DNA of 39,304 bases from Firmicutes bacterium HGW-Firmicutes-7 (GTDB taxonomy: Bacteria > Bacillota > Clostridia > Lachnospirales > Vallitaleaceae). The position numbers and the translations under genes are program-made. The notes under the pieces were generated by a model. That model searched no databases. It worked only from the letters and a program-made list of their open reading frames with translations, and had not been told where the DNA came from. Of this stretch, positions 6,848-16,108 are shown piece after piece (positions within the stretch are counted from its first letter, which is position 1; each line of letters starts with the position of its first letter). The stretch is taken from NCBI GenBank assembly GCA_002841375.1, contig PGZO01000033.1, positions 1 to 39,304 on the forward strand. Reading direction: 5' to 3'.

Positions 6848-8042
6848 AAACCTAAAAATTGCATTACAATCAATCCTGTCAAATAAACTGCGTTCTTTCC
6901 TTACGATGTTAGGTATTATTATCGGTATTAGTTCCGTAATATCCATCGTTTCTATAGGGGACAGTATGAAAGGGGTAATGGATGACCTGTACAAAGGCTT
7001 CGGGAAAAATCGTGCCTATATATATATTGGTCATGTTGAAGATTTAAGATCTACAGATTTCTTTTTTATGGATGATTTGGACCTTTTAAAAGAAAGATTT
7101 GAAGATAAGCTTGCATACATAGCTCCATCTGAATCTGTGCAAAGTGATGTTACAATAAACAAGAATACAATTAAATTAAACATGAACTGTATAGATGCAA
7201 ATTATGACAAGGCTCAAGAAATTAAAATGCTCTATGGTAGAATGATCTCTCAAAGTGATGTCGATAGGAAAAGCAAATCCGTCGTTCTAGAACAAACTGC
7301 TGCTATTAGATTATTTGATAAAGAAAATGTCGTAGGCAAGACAATTCGAGTTAAAATAGAAAATAATTTAGAAGATTTACTAATTATTGGCGTATATAAA
7401 AAGGAAGTATCTCCTATGTTATCGCTACTTCAAGGTCAAAGCACGACTGAAGATAGTTTCGTACCCTATACAATGCCGTTTCCTTCAAACCGTGGATACT
7501 ATGGTTTAGATATTTCTATAAACGATAATTATTCCATCAGCACAGTTGGAGAGGAACTCAAATCTTTCCTTGCCAATTTAAAGCATAGAGAGCCCGAAAA
7601 TTATATGTTCTATTCAGCTGAAGAAGATCAAACTTCAGTTAATGGCGTACTTGGCGGAGTATCTTTAGGTGTCGCTGCCATCGCTGGCATCTCTTTATTG
7701 GTCGGAGGCATTGGAATTATGAATATTATGCTTGTCTCTGTCACTGAGAGAACTAGAGAAATAGGCATAAAAAAAGCACTTGGGGCTAGAACTAAAGACG
7801 TTCTTTTTCAATTCTTAATTGAATCCGCAACGCTTTCCGCTATTGGTGGAATGGTAGGAACAGCTTTGGGCTTAGGCTTTGTTATGATTGGTGGATTGGT
7901 AATATCAATACCTATCGTTATTAACCCAACTTCAATAGTACTCGCAGTGTCTTTTTCAATGGTAATCGGAATATCTTTTGGATATTATCCTGCCAAAAAA
8001 GCTGCGAAGTCAGATCCAATCGAATCATTAAGATATGAATGA
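6834..8042 (+). CDS. MacB-type ABC transporter permease (FtsX family)
   Basis: The 402-residue protein has the full MacB layout. A first membrane helix (RSFLTMLGIIIGISSVISIVS, about 22-45) is followed by an extracellular MacB core domain to about residue 270. Three C-terminal FtsX helices end in YYPAKKAAKSDPIESLRYE. The coupling segment VTERTREIGIKKALGAR is intact. GAGGG eight bases before ATG 6834 sets the start inside the upstream gene. Together with the adaptor and ATPase it forms a complete three-part exporter. A terminator follows at once, so the operon has only three genes. No regulator gene is adjacent, so control may lie in the repeat leader. Confidence 0.93.
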   Translation: MMWFENLKIALQSILSNKLRSFLTMLGIIIGISSVISIVSIGDSMKGVMDDLYKGFGKNRAYIYIGHVEDLRSTDFFFMDDLDLLKERFEDKLAYIAPSESVQSDVTINKNTIKLNMNCIDANYDKAQEIKMLYGRMISQSDVDRKSKSVVLEQTAAIRLFDKENVVGKTIRVKIENNLEDLLIIGVYKKEVSPMLSLLQGQSTTEDSFVPYTMPFPSNRGYYGLDISINDNYSISTVGEELKSFLANLKHREPENYMFYSAEEDQTSVNGVLGGVSLGVAAIAGISLLVGGIGIMNIMLVSVTERTREIGIKKALGARTKDVLFQFLIESATLSAIGGMVGTALGLGFVMIGGLVISIPIVINPTSIVLAVSFSMVIGISFGYYPAKKAAKSDPIESLRYE

Positions 8043-8063
8043 TGATTGTTCTTATAATTAATA

Positions 8064-8103
8064 AAAACCTCAAGAATAAATACTAATCTTGAGGTTTTTG
8101 TTT
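8064..8103. terminator. Bidirectional terminator between convergent genes
   Basis: AAAAACCTCAAGA and TCTTGAGGTTTTT form a perfect 13-bp hairpin. The T run continues as GTTTT on the plus strand, and the A run serves the minus strand. It ends the efflux operon and possibly also the DUF421 pair that converges on it. Confidence 0.85.
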
Positions 8104-8180
8104 TCCTCCATTGACAAAGTCTATCATCACCATCCATTAATGTATATTAGTAGTAGGGTTAAATTTACATATTTGATTCT

Positions 8181-8876
8181 TTATTTACTTACATTTCGTG
8201 GTACTACATGAATGCCTTCATCTTTTTTCCATTCTGCAAAAAAAACATCCTCAATTTTTCTTATTCCAAATTTATGCATTTGTTTTATTAACCAATCTTC
8301 ATTAAACCCAATAGCATCTAAGTTATCCTTTAAAACTTCTCCATCAAGTATTAAATTTATTGGAAGAAATACCGGCTTATTTGGCAAATCCAACGCCTCA
8401 GCTGTAGGTGCATCGTATTTTGATTTTTTTAAAACGCTTATACTTCCACTTTGTTCTAAAATTGCAAATTCGATTTCTCGTATAGAAAATACATCTTTTT
8501 GTCTTAGGATACTTAGCAATTCATTAATGTCTAGTTTTTCTCTTTTAATTACATTAAAATCGATTTGTCCATTTCTTATAATGATTGCTGGCTCTCCTTC
8601 AATAATCTTCCTTGTTCTTCTAAATCTTTGCGTAATGCTTTCCACTGTAAGCATTAAAATTGACCATAATATTAACGCATAAACAACACTCCATATTTTT
8701 ACTTCTTCATCGTATATTGCATTCCCAAGCAGCTCGCCAAGTACAATGGCTGAAATAAAATCAAAGGGGGTAATTTCGTTTATTTGTGTTTTTCTGATAA
8801 GTCTTGTGACAGCAAGTAAAGCAAAAAACCCAATTATTAGCTCTGTACTTAATTGAATTATTGGAAAATCAAACAT
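8181..8876 (-). CDS. DUF421 (YetF-family) membrane protein
   Basis: The 231-residue protein has three N-terminal membrane segments (residues about 10-85). A cytoplasmic DUF421 domain follows, with the family blocks IIEGEPAIIIRNGQID, LLSILRQKDVFSIREIEFAILEQSGSISVLKKS and the paired second half ending in VFFAEW. AAGGAGAT before the ATG sets the start. It is co-directional with, and 32 bases from, a second DUF421 gene, so the two probably form an operon. YetF-family proteins occur in spore formers and have been tied to spore and membrane properties, but no biochemical activity is settled. Confidence 0.88.
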   Translation of the reverse strand: MFDFPIIQLSTELIIGFFALLAVTRLIRKTQINEITPFDFISAIVLGELLGNAIYDEEVKIWSVVYALILWSILMLTVESITQRFRRTRKIIEGEPAIIIRNGQIDFNVIKREKLDINELLSILRQKDVFSIREIEFAILEQSGSISVLKKSKYDAPTAEALDLPNKPVFLPINLILDGEVLKDNLDAIGFNEDWLIKQMHKFGIRKIEDVFFAEWKKDEGIHVVPRNVSK

Positions 8877-8908
8877 ATCTTTATCTCCTTTTAGACAACA
8901 AAATCGCT

Positions 8909-9619
8909 CTAATGCCTAAGATTATGAATATCTTTCGTGTGTTCCAATCCTTTTGAAATATATAATTGTCCATCCGTATTAATCGATGCAAAGAATACAT
9001 TTTCTACCGAAGATATATCCTTACTTCTGATTTCATTTATTAGCCAATTTTTATCTAGTTTGAGCTTTTTAAGGTTTTCCTCATATATCTCACCTTCAAC
9101 GATTAACGGAATTGAAAGCCCCTTATACTCCGTATTGAGTTTAATTTCTTTTGCTGTAATTGGTTGATATTGAGATTTCTTCAGGACACTGATTTGCCCT
9201 GTGGACTCAACAACGGCAAATTCAACTTCACTAATATCAAAAACATCTTTTTCTCGAAGCATCATCAATATGTTATCTATGCTGTACCTAAGTTTTCTAA
9301 GATTTGCTGTGACAAATTGTCCATTCTCTATCACTACAACTGGCTCAAAAGTAACGAGATTTCCAATTTTTCTCTTCTTAATAATGATAATACTATAAAA
9401 ATACTGTATTCCTACAAGTAATATTATTGCATATGCTGTAGGTAGATGCTTGATCTCAGGGTCCGCAATATCTGCACCTATAACTGCACCGAGGGTAATA
9501 AATATAATAAGATCAAAGACAGGAAGTTCTCCAATCTTTCTTCTCCCTGCAATCAATGTCAGCACCAACGCTAGCAATAGTATTGATATTATTCGAAAGG
9601 TTATTATTATATATTCCAC
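8909..9619 (-). CDS. DUF421 (YetF-family) membrane protein, paralogue
   Basis: The 236-residue protein has the same architecture as its neighbour: three membrane helices, then VVVIENGQFVTANLRKLRYSI, MLREKDVFDISEVEFAVVESTGQISVLKKSQ, and a closing FFASINTDGQLYIS. The two proteins are clearly homologous but quite diverged, so the duplication is old or the two were acquired separately. The start codon is GTG, with GGAGG seven bases upstream. It is the first gene of the pair. A TATAAT on the minus strand at 9682-9687, without a clear -35, is a possible promoter. Two different partners may be needed to form a hetero-oligomer; that is speculation. Confidence 0.88.
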   Translation of the reverse strand: MEYIIITFRIISILLLALVLTLIAGRRKIGELPVFDLIIFITLGAVIGADIADPEIKHLPTAYAIILLVGIQYFYSIIIIKKRKIGNLVTFEPVVVIENGQFVTANLRKLRYSIDNILMMLREKDVFDISEVEFAVVESTGQISVLKKSQYQPITAKEIKLNTEYKGLSIPLIVEGEIYEENLKKLKLDKNWLINEIRSKDISSVENVFFASINTDGQLYISKGLEHTKDIHNLRH

Positions 9620-9765
9620 AGATTTTCCTCCCTCTCTAACAAAAGGCTTAACGCTTTTAGTAGTTCTACTAAGTTATCCCAATTATACAAATTTTATGCT
9701 ATTAAATTACCCTAGAAAAAAGAAATCTTTGTAAGTACTTCCCCTAAGCGATTAGTAAAAACAAC

Positions 9766-9817
9766 AAAAATAGGCTAGTATATTAAACCAATGTTGGGTT
9801 TAAAGAACCTAGCCTAT
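9766..9817 (-). terminator. Intrinsic terminator after the SLH/LRR gene
   Basis: On the minus strand ATAGGCTAG pairs with CTAGCCTAT, with an inner AAACC/GGTTT helix, followed by TTTTTGTTGTTTT. It lies about 80 bases past the stop codon of the large surface protein. Confidence 0.85.
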
Positions 9818-9898
9818 CTTATGTTTTAGTCTATTCTCGTTATTCGCTCCTGCTGGCATTGTACCAATAGACGCTAATGGTGATGTTTCACTTTCTAA

Positions 9899-12800
9899 TT
9901 ATTCCCAACTATATTCATCTATATTGCGCGTGTAAGTACCTGCTCCTCCTTCTGCGTAAGCTGTATTGAGGTATTCTGTTATTGTATAATTCGTAAAAGC
10001 TTGATAACCAAAATCAACATCACTACCAATCGTCACACTGGTCAGTGCCGTACACTCCAGAAAAGCAGTATTCCCGATATTTGTCACGTTATTGGGGATG
10101 GTTATGCTGGTTAATTTCGTACAATTATAAAATGTATAATCCTCAATAACTGTCACGCTACTTGATATTATTGCGCTGGTTAGCTCTGTACAATTAGAAA
10201 TTGCAGAACGACCAAGACTCGTCACACTGTCAGGTATAGTAATACTAGTTAATTGTGAACAATATGAAAATGTGCCTTGCCCAATACTCGTCACAGTATG
10301 TGGTATCGTTACACTTTTTAATTCCGAAGAAAATGAAAATGCACCATCTCCTATACTTGTCACACCACTGGGAATGGTAATGCTTGTTAGCCCCTTACAA
10401 GCTGAAAATGTGTAATTGCCAATACTTGTCATACCACTAGGAATTATTATACTTGTGATTCCTTCACAACCACTAAATGCATAATTACCAATACTTGTTA
10501 CATTGTCAGGAATGCTTATGTTGACTAGTTTCGTACAATACTCAAATGCTCTATTTCCAATACTTGTTAAGTCAGTTGGAAGATTTATAGTAGATAAATT
10601 TATACAATCTCCAAATGAACCATCTCCAATACTTGTCACACTATCGGGAAGGATCACTTCAGTTAAACCTGTACAAGATGAGAATACGCTTGCTCCAATA
10701 CTTGTGATACTGTCTGGTAGCGTGATGTTCGTAAGTTCTATACAACTATAAAATGCACCTGTACCAATATTCTTTACGCTATCGGGAATGGCTATATCGG
10801 TTAGTTTCCTACAATTCCAAAATGCTTCCTCGCTAATATCGGATACGTGATCCGGGATAGAATAACTTCCTGTTTTTGCATAGGGATATTGTAAAAGCGT
10901 TGTTTCATCTTTACTAAACAATACACCGTCAATACTGGCGTAATTATTGTTATTAGAATCTACAGTGAACTTTGCCAGTTCTGAACATTCATAAAATACA
11001 TTCTCGCCAATAGTATCTACACTGTGAGGGATATTAAACTCAGTTATTGGATTTCTAAAAAATGCATAGTCCCCCAGATTGGTAACACTCCCTGGGATGA
11101 TAATCGATATGAGCTGATTACTGGCAAACCCAGATCTTCCAATACTTATTACACTATCTGGAATGATGACGGAAGTTATCGGGGTACCGGATGAGCCTTT
11201 GCCACCACTGCCATTAAATGCATCTTCACCAATATGTTCTACTGCAATTCCGTCTATTTCAGATGGAATAATGACATCAGTTCCACCTTCTATATTGTAA
11301 CGAATAATTGTTCCCGTAGAAGCATCAAATTGAAAATATTCTGCTCCAGTAGGTGTCTCGTCAGTTATCGTAACATCTTTAGTTCCAACAATTCCTGAGA
11401 CTACATTGGTTGCAGTTACCCTTACAGTACCAACTCCTGTACCTGTTAATAAACCTGTTGTTGATATTGTGGCTGTTCCTCCTACCAATGGCAAAACACT
11501 CCATGTCACTGTCTTATCTGTTGCATTGGTTGGCAGGATAGTGGCACTCATCTGTAGATTTTGTCCATTCACAATTGTATTTGCATCACCTTCTCCATTT
11601 ATGGTAATGCCCGTTACAGCAACTGATGATGATCCACCACTACTACTATTACTACTTCTTCTACCCCCTCCAGTATTTTCACTTGGTACTGTTTCTGTGT
11701 TTTTTTCACTAACAGGGATTGTACCTGCCATGATTCCTGTTTTTCCATCAGAGGCGGTAACTTTAGTTCCTGGTGTTGAAACGGTAATATTATCAGCATT
11801 TGCTTTAACCTTGTCAATCTCACCTTGACCACTAATATCTGCACCTTTACCATTTACAGTAATTTCTACAATTTTAGAGCCTTTTTCTACAATAACTTCA
11901 GAATTTTCGCCGTTTATTTCTGCCTTCTGTACTGTTGAACTTTCAGAAATAATGATTTTAGAATTATCACCTTCAATAATACCTGCCGCAATTTTAGCAT
12001 TGGTTGCAGTTACCGTAATGCCAGATGCGGTAATCGTAACAGTACCTGTATTGCCTTCAATAATAACATGATCATTGCCATCGACGATAACCTCGCCAAT
12101 CTCCAATCCGTCTTCAGTGAAAACTCTAACCTGCCCCTTCACACGTGCTATCACAATATTTTGGATGTCAGAATCTCCAATTATTTTGATAGAATTTACA
12201 CCACCACCACGAATGACCGTTCTTCCTTTAACAACAACACCATCAAGGGTGATATCACCATCACCTACTCCATCGCCTATTATTAAATCTCCTGTAATGA
12301 CTAGATCCTTTAGCGTTACATTAGGTACATTGATCATTACATTTCCGTTCATATCTGCTGAATATATGCCTTCCTCTATAATATAATTTTTAAGAATGTT
12401 TTCCATTAGTTGAGCAAATTCTGCCCTTGTTATGTTTTTCTTAGGGTTTAGTTTACCGTTAGCACCCTGAGCATAACCTGCTGTTACAAGTGCCGCTGTT
12501 TCTTTTTTTGCCCAAGCACTTACTAAATCTTTATCTGAATATTGAGTAAGTACACTATCATCTGCACCCGATAATTTAAATGCTCGAGCAAGTACTGTAA
12601 AAGCTTCCTCGCGAGTAATATCATTATTTGGGTATAATTTATAATCACTACCAACAAAAATTTTCATTTGTACAGCTTTTGCCATTTCATTATAATACCA
12701 TTCATCTGTCATCATATCATTATAACTACTTAAAGATGACATTTCTGTAGTGCCAAAAGCACGGCTTACAATGGCTGCCATTTGTGCTCTTGTTAAGCTT

Positions 12801-13009
12801 TCCTTTGGCATAATCCTGCCCTCAAACCCAGTTATTAGCCCATTACTTACTGCCTTTTCAAGTGCTTCAGCAGACCAATCATTTGGCATGTCCCAAAACG
12901 TTGTATTATTGTATTCTTTTTCAACTACGGTAGTGAATGCCGAAACCGGCATCATTCCAACAACTAATACTAAAATTAACATTATACTAAAAAATCTTTT
13001 TTTCATCAT
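9899..13009 (-). CDS. S-layer-anchored surface protein with Ig-like and leucine-rich repeats
   Basis: The 1036-residue secreted protein starts with a signal peptide (about residues 1-26). Three SLH domains follow (about 38-205; FWDMPNDWSAEALEKAVSNG, LTRAQMAAIVSRAF and similar), which bind cell-wall polymer. Next is a beta-strand-rich region with many short I/V-x-G repeats (about 205-430), suggesting a beta-helix. A Gly/Ser linker and a bacterial Ig-like Big_2 domain (VAVTGITINGE to about 545) lead to some 16 BspA-type leucine-rich repeats of 23 residues (TSITIPDSVTSIGDGAFSGC pattern). Such repeats often bind host or environmental ligands. Either of two adjacent ATG codons fits the GGAGGG. A MalT-type regulator lies just upstream on the same strand but has its own unit. 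Confidence 0.93.
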   Translation of the reverse strand: MMKKRFFSIMLILVLVVGMMPVSAFTTVVEKEYNNTTFWDMPNDWSAEALEKAVSNGLITGFEGRIMPKESLTRAQMAAIVSRAFGTTEMSSLSSYNDMMTDEWYYNEMAKAVQMKIFVGSDYKLYPNNDITREEAFTVLARAFKLSGADDSVLTQYSDKDLVSAWAKKETAALVTAGYAQGANGKLNPKKNITRAEFAQLMENILKNYIIEEGIYSADMNGNVMINVPNVTLKDLVITGDLIIGDGVGDGDITLDGVVVKGRTVIRGGGVNSIKIIGDSDIQNIVIARVKGQVRVFTEDGLEIGEVIVDGNDHVIIEGNTGTVTITASGITVTATNAKIAAGIIEGDNSKIIISESSTVQKAEINGENSEVIVEKGSKIVEITVNGKGADISGQGEIDKVKANADNITVSTPGTKVTASDGKTGIMAGTIPVSEKNTETVPSENTGGGRRSSNSSSGGSSSVAVTGITINGEGDANTIVNGQNLQMSATILPTNATDKTVTWSVLPLVGGTATISTTGLLTGTGVGTVRVTATNVVSGIVGTKDVTITDETPTGAEYFQFDASTGTIIRYNIEGGTDVIIPSEIDGIAVEHIGEDAFNGSGGKGSSGTPITSVIIPDSVISIGRSGFASNQLISIIIPGSVTNLGDYAFFRNPITEFNIPHSVDTIGENVFYECSELAKFTVDSNNNNYASIDGVLFSKDETTLLQYPYAKTGSYSIPDHVSDISEEAFWNCRKLTDIAIPDSVKNIGTGAFYSCIELTNITLPDSITSIGASVFSSCTGLTEVILPDSVTSIGDGSFGDCINLSTINLPTDLTSIGNRAFEYCTKLVNISIPDNVTSIGNYAFSGCEGITSIIIPSGMTSIGNYTFSACKGLTSITIPSGVTSIGDGAFSFSSELKSVTIPHTVTSIGQGTFSYCSQLTSITIPDSVTSLGRSAISNCTELTSAIISSSVTVIEDYTFYNCTKLTSITIPNNVTNIGNTAFLECTALTSVTIGSDVDFGYQAFTNYTITEYLNTAYAEGGAGTYTRNIDEYSWE
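9980..11250 (-). repeat. 69-bp coding repeats (leucine-rich repeats)
   Basis: About 16 imperfect units with a period of 69 bp encode the 23-residue BspA-type repeats. They are recognisable on the plus strand by recurring CCAATACTTGTCACA-like words. The regular spacing is coding repetition and not a CRISPR array, since there are no unique spacers between identical repeats. Confidence 0.85.
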
Positions 13010-13068
13010 AAGCCCTCCACTTTCGTTTTATTTTTATTTTTCAGTCCTTATAAACCCATAAATCAATT

Positions 13069-13305
13069 TTATCTTTCCATGGTACTGATGATTTCATCAA
13101 TAGTTATTTGACAAAGACTGTCCCAAATAAGGGTATTCCCATTTTCAATTTTTACGCTTTTAAACTTAGCAAGATCCGCAAGTTTACAGAACCTAACCGA
13201 ATGTAATCTGGGATTCATATCGTAAATAATTTTATTTAAGTTATCGAGTTCTATGACCAGTTTATGATCATACCTTGCAATAACCCTTAGAATTTTGTAC
13301 ATATT
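13069..13305 (-). CDS. DUF2442-like small protein
   Basis: The 78-residue product starts at an ATG with AAGGGG eight bases upstream; the longer open frame before it has no ribosome binding site. The pattern MYKILRVIARYDHKLVIELDN, then IIYDMNPRL, FCKLADLAKFKSVKIENG and IWDSLCQITIDEI follows the DUF2442 family (strand, D-x-x-P-x-L, F-x-x-V-x-x-x-N-G, W). Family members are short, of unknown function, and often part of small two-gene cassettes. No partner gene is obvious here. It sits between the surface protein and a dispersed repeat. Confidence 0.7.
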   Translation of the reverse strand, partial: NMYKILRVIARYDHKLVIELDNLNKIIYDMNPRLHSVRFCKLADLAKFKSVKIENGNTLIWDSLCQITIDEIISTMER

Positions 13306-13431
13306 CAACACCCCTTCTCCTATTAACGATAAAACTACTACTGTATAAAAAAAGACATAAATAAACTCCACTATTTTTAATATCATAGCAGAGTTTACTA
13401 AATCTTCATATTATCGCATGAGATACATTTT

Positions 13432-13534
13432 CATTGAATGTCAAAGGATACTCGCCGCATTCGCTACGAGCTCGTAACCCCAAATAACAGAAAGCTACTA
13501 TAAGCCAAAACGCAAGCTTTATTAGATTAAAACA
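13432..13534. repeat. Dispersed repeat copy between DUF2442 and regulator genes
   Basis: The stretch 13456-13522 aligns with 39098-39166 at roughly three bases in four, including TTCGCTA, CAAATA, CTATAAG and AAACGCAAGCTTT. GTCAAAGGATACTC (13439-13452) is shared with 4319-4332. The ATTAGATTAAAAC tail, which contains the regulator's stop codon, corresponds to the TTAGGTTAAAAT tail of other copies. No gene is encoded. Confidence 0.7.
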
Positions 13535-16013
13535 GTTTCAGTTCTATGGCTTTCTTTACAGCCGAAGCTCGGCCAGTTACATCTAACTTTCTGTAGATAG
13601 CAGTAATGTTTTTCCTGACGGTGACTTCTGCAATAAAAAGCGCTGATGCAATTTCCTTATTGGTTTTACCTCCTACAAGGAGTACAAGTATATCCTTCTC
13701 GCGAGGTGTTAGTAAAGGCGTTATAGATTTAGATTTTTCCCCTTCCATACTTTTTAGGCAATCACAATATTGAGACACGTATACCACAAGCCTGTCCAGA
13801 TATTCATCTTTTCCGTCATCTCTTTGTAGGTCCTTCAATAGATCAAGGATATATATGCCATATTCTGCAAAAGGAAGTACAATATGATCTGCTTTTCCGA
13901 TTTCCAACGCAGATGTAATCGCAATTTTTGCATTTTCCATACCATAAAGCTTATATTTTACGGCCGCTTCTAATATGTAAGAATGAAGATTCCCCAGTAA
14001 ATTGTTAAATTTCGAGAAATTCTCGTGCATTTCCTCGCATAGTACTTCAAGTTTTATATAGTCCCTCTTCAGTAAAAGATACTTCCCATGGATAATATAA
14101 TTAAAACCCATGCCTTGATATAACACCTCACTTTGTTGTATGTCTCCTGACTTTAACCATTTGGCAAAGCCGTTATCTTCTCCAGTTATACCACCTATAT
14201 AGCCTGCACATAAGTCAAAGGCACTGCTGAGAATTGGACTATTACAAGCCGCTACTTCTTCTTTCAAATCATCCATGATTTCTAGTGCTTCAATAAGTTT
14301 CCCCTGTGCCATGCAAACTCTTGCGAGAACAAAATTCGAACATATTATTACTGAAATCTGCTCCATTGTTTTTGCCTTATATATCGCCTTATACGCGTGA
14401 AGTTCAGCGCCATTAAGGTCTCCAGTTTCCAAACAGTATTCCCCTTGTAATAGAACATCAAATCCCTTGCCACAACCTCCAGCCATTTCAGTATAGTACT
14501 GAAACATCTCTTCTACACACTTCCTCGTCCTTAGAAATTCTCCTTTTTCTCGATAATAAAGGTATAAGGAATGGGGTGACCCAAAGGTGATAATCTTGTC
14601 TTTATTGGCAATGGCTGAGTGTCCATTTAACAGCTTATGTGCATTTTTTAATCTATCACGCATTAAATCAGCATTGTTAAAGCCGATATAGGCGCTAATC
14701 AACTCTATCTCCCCCAAAATTTGTCTTTTCATTTCAAGAGATATACTTTTATTATTCAAATAATACTGTTCTATTTCTGATAAAAGGTAAGCACCATCCT
14801 CTTGGTTCACATTCGTAACATAAAAACCAGTAAAGGCAAGATATCCGATTGGATGACGGTATTTTATTTCTATAGGAATATCCTTAAATATTTCTACTAT
14901 ATATATGGGGTTGCTATCTATTACTACATTTATACTGTCCTTCTCAAATTCAGCCATAATAAGATCGTATTCTCTTGCCTTTAATAGATATTTAAATCCA
15001 GAAATAATATCGCCATTAAAAATGCACCACTCACCAGAACGCTTATATAAATCGTTTAAATTAATATCGTATGGTTGCTCAGCAATGAGATTTTTCAAAT
15101 AATTATTTAAAATATTATGAATCCTATAAACATTGTCCTGTTCATCATAACGAATAAAGGAATTTCCATAACTTAACTTTCGAATGATTCCTTCAGTGCT
15201 TATGTCGTCTGTCGTATATGCTGCTTGCTGTGGCGAAAAACTGTCAAGTATACATAATGATTTTAATATTATTACTTCTCTATTTGTATACCGTAGCATT
15301 ACTGCTGTTTCAATCAATCTTTCAATACTTCGCCCAGGCTCAAGTCTACCTATTTCAGCATACCTTTGCATCATTAGATATATAGCCGATACCCAGCCTT
15401 CTGATATGTCATAAATTTGCCTTGCAATATCCTCAGAAATGTTATAAGAATACAGTTTAAAATATTTCTTTATTTCTTCTAAATTAACTTCAAATAGATG
15501 GCTTTTTATCAAATAGCAATATCCCTTAAGCATTAACTCATCAATATTTAGCTCTGGTAATGTCCTCGAGAGAATAAGAATATGAAAACCCTCTATATTC
15601 GCCCGTACGATTCGCTCAATCAACTTGTCAAGCTCAGGGGAATGCGCAAAATGATAATCGTCAACCACCAATATGGTATTTGTCCTATAGGTAAAGTCTT
15701 CTATGATTTTCAAGACCCGGTCTCTTTGTGGTGCATCAACGGGAAATCCCAACGCACGAAGCTGTTTACCAACTTCCGGTTTGGTTTTAGCCAACTGACT
15801 TGTAAGCGATTCCCATATGTACTGAGGAGATGATTCATCACTTTCAATGAATACCCATATAAATTTTGTATTCGTATCGTTTAGAAATTCTCTAGCTGAC
15901 GTTGTTTTTCCATATCCCATAGCAGCTACTGCCACTGTCAGAGGATAATCAAATAGGTTACTTAACGCTGTACTAATATGCTCACGTTTCAAAATATGTT
16001 GTTGTCTTAACAT
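13527..16013 (-). CDS. MalT-like ATP-dependent LuxR-family transcriptional regulator
   Basis: The 828-residue protein is a signal-transducing ATPase regulator. A P-loop (AAMGYGKTT, residues 30-38) and Walker B (ILVVDDYHF, about 115) form the NOD-type ATPase. A middle helical region with TPR-like repeats (about 330-740) would bind the inducer. The C terminus is a LuxR DNA-binding domain (LTPREKDILVLLVGGKTNKEIA, VTVRKNITAIYRKLDV). Size and order match MalT. AGGGTGGTGG precedes the ATG. Its target is not shown; the surface protein immediately downstream on the same strand and the ABC cluster upstream are both candidates. The stop codon lies inside a dispersed-repeat tail. Confidence 0.92.
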   Translation of the reverse strand: MLRQQHILKREHISTALSNLFDYPLTVAVAAMGYGKTTSAREFLNDTNTKFIWVFIESDESSPQYIWESLTSQLAKTKPEVGKQLRALGFPVDAPQRDRVLKIIEDFTYRTNTILVVDDYHFAHSPELDKLIERIVRANIEGFHILILSRTLPELNIDELMLKGYCYLIKSHLFEVNLEEIKKYFKLYSYNISEDIARQIYDISEGWVSAIYLMMQRYAEIGRLEPGRSIERLIETAVMLRYTNREVIILKSLCILDSFSPQQAAYTTDDISTEGIIRKLSYGNSFIRYDEQDNVYRIHNILNNYLKNLIAEQPYDINLNDLYKRSGEWCIFNGDIISGFKYLLKAREYDLIMAEFEKDSINVVIDSNPIYIVEIFKDIPIEIKYRHPIGYLAFTGFYVTNVNQEDGAYLLSEIEQYYLNNKSISLEMKRQILGEIELISAYIGFNNADLMRDRLKNAHKLLNGHSAIANKDKIITFGSPHSLYLYYREKGEFLRTRKCVEEMFQYYTEMAGGCGKGFDVLLQGEYCLETGDLNGAELHAYKAIYKAKTMEQISVIICSNFVLARVCMAQGKLIEALEIMDDLKEEVAACNSPILSSAFDLCAGYIGGITGEDNGFAKWLKSGDIQQSEVLYQGMGFNYIIHGKYLLLKRDYIKLEVLCEEMHENFSKFNNLLGNLHSYILEAAVKYKLYGMENAKIAITSALEIGKADHIVLPFAEYGIYILDLLKDLQRDDGKDEYLDRLVVYVSQYCDCLKSMEGEKSKSITPLLTPREKDILVLLVGGKTNKEIASALFIAEVTVRKNITAIYRKLDVTGRASAVKKAIELKLF

Positions 16014-16108
16014 AAGCCACCACCCTAATTAGACTAGTTTATGTCGCATTTTGTATTATTGTATCACATCTGCGTCTAAGAAGGGTACTATTTCTACCAT
16101 AATATATG

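Noticed and set aside
9980-11250. Regular 69-bp repetition that could suggest a CRISPR or minisatellite array
   Set aside because: It is in frame within a large gene, diverged between units, and encodes 23-residue leucine-rich repeats; there are no identical repeats with unique spacers.
11406-12386. Plus-strand open frames opposite the SLH/LRR gene
   Set aside because: They are antisense to domains recognised on the minus strand and lack ribosome binding sites.
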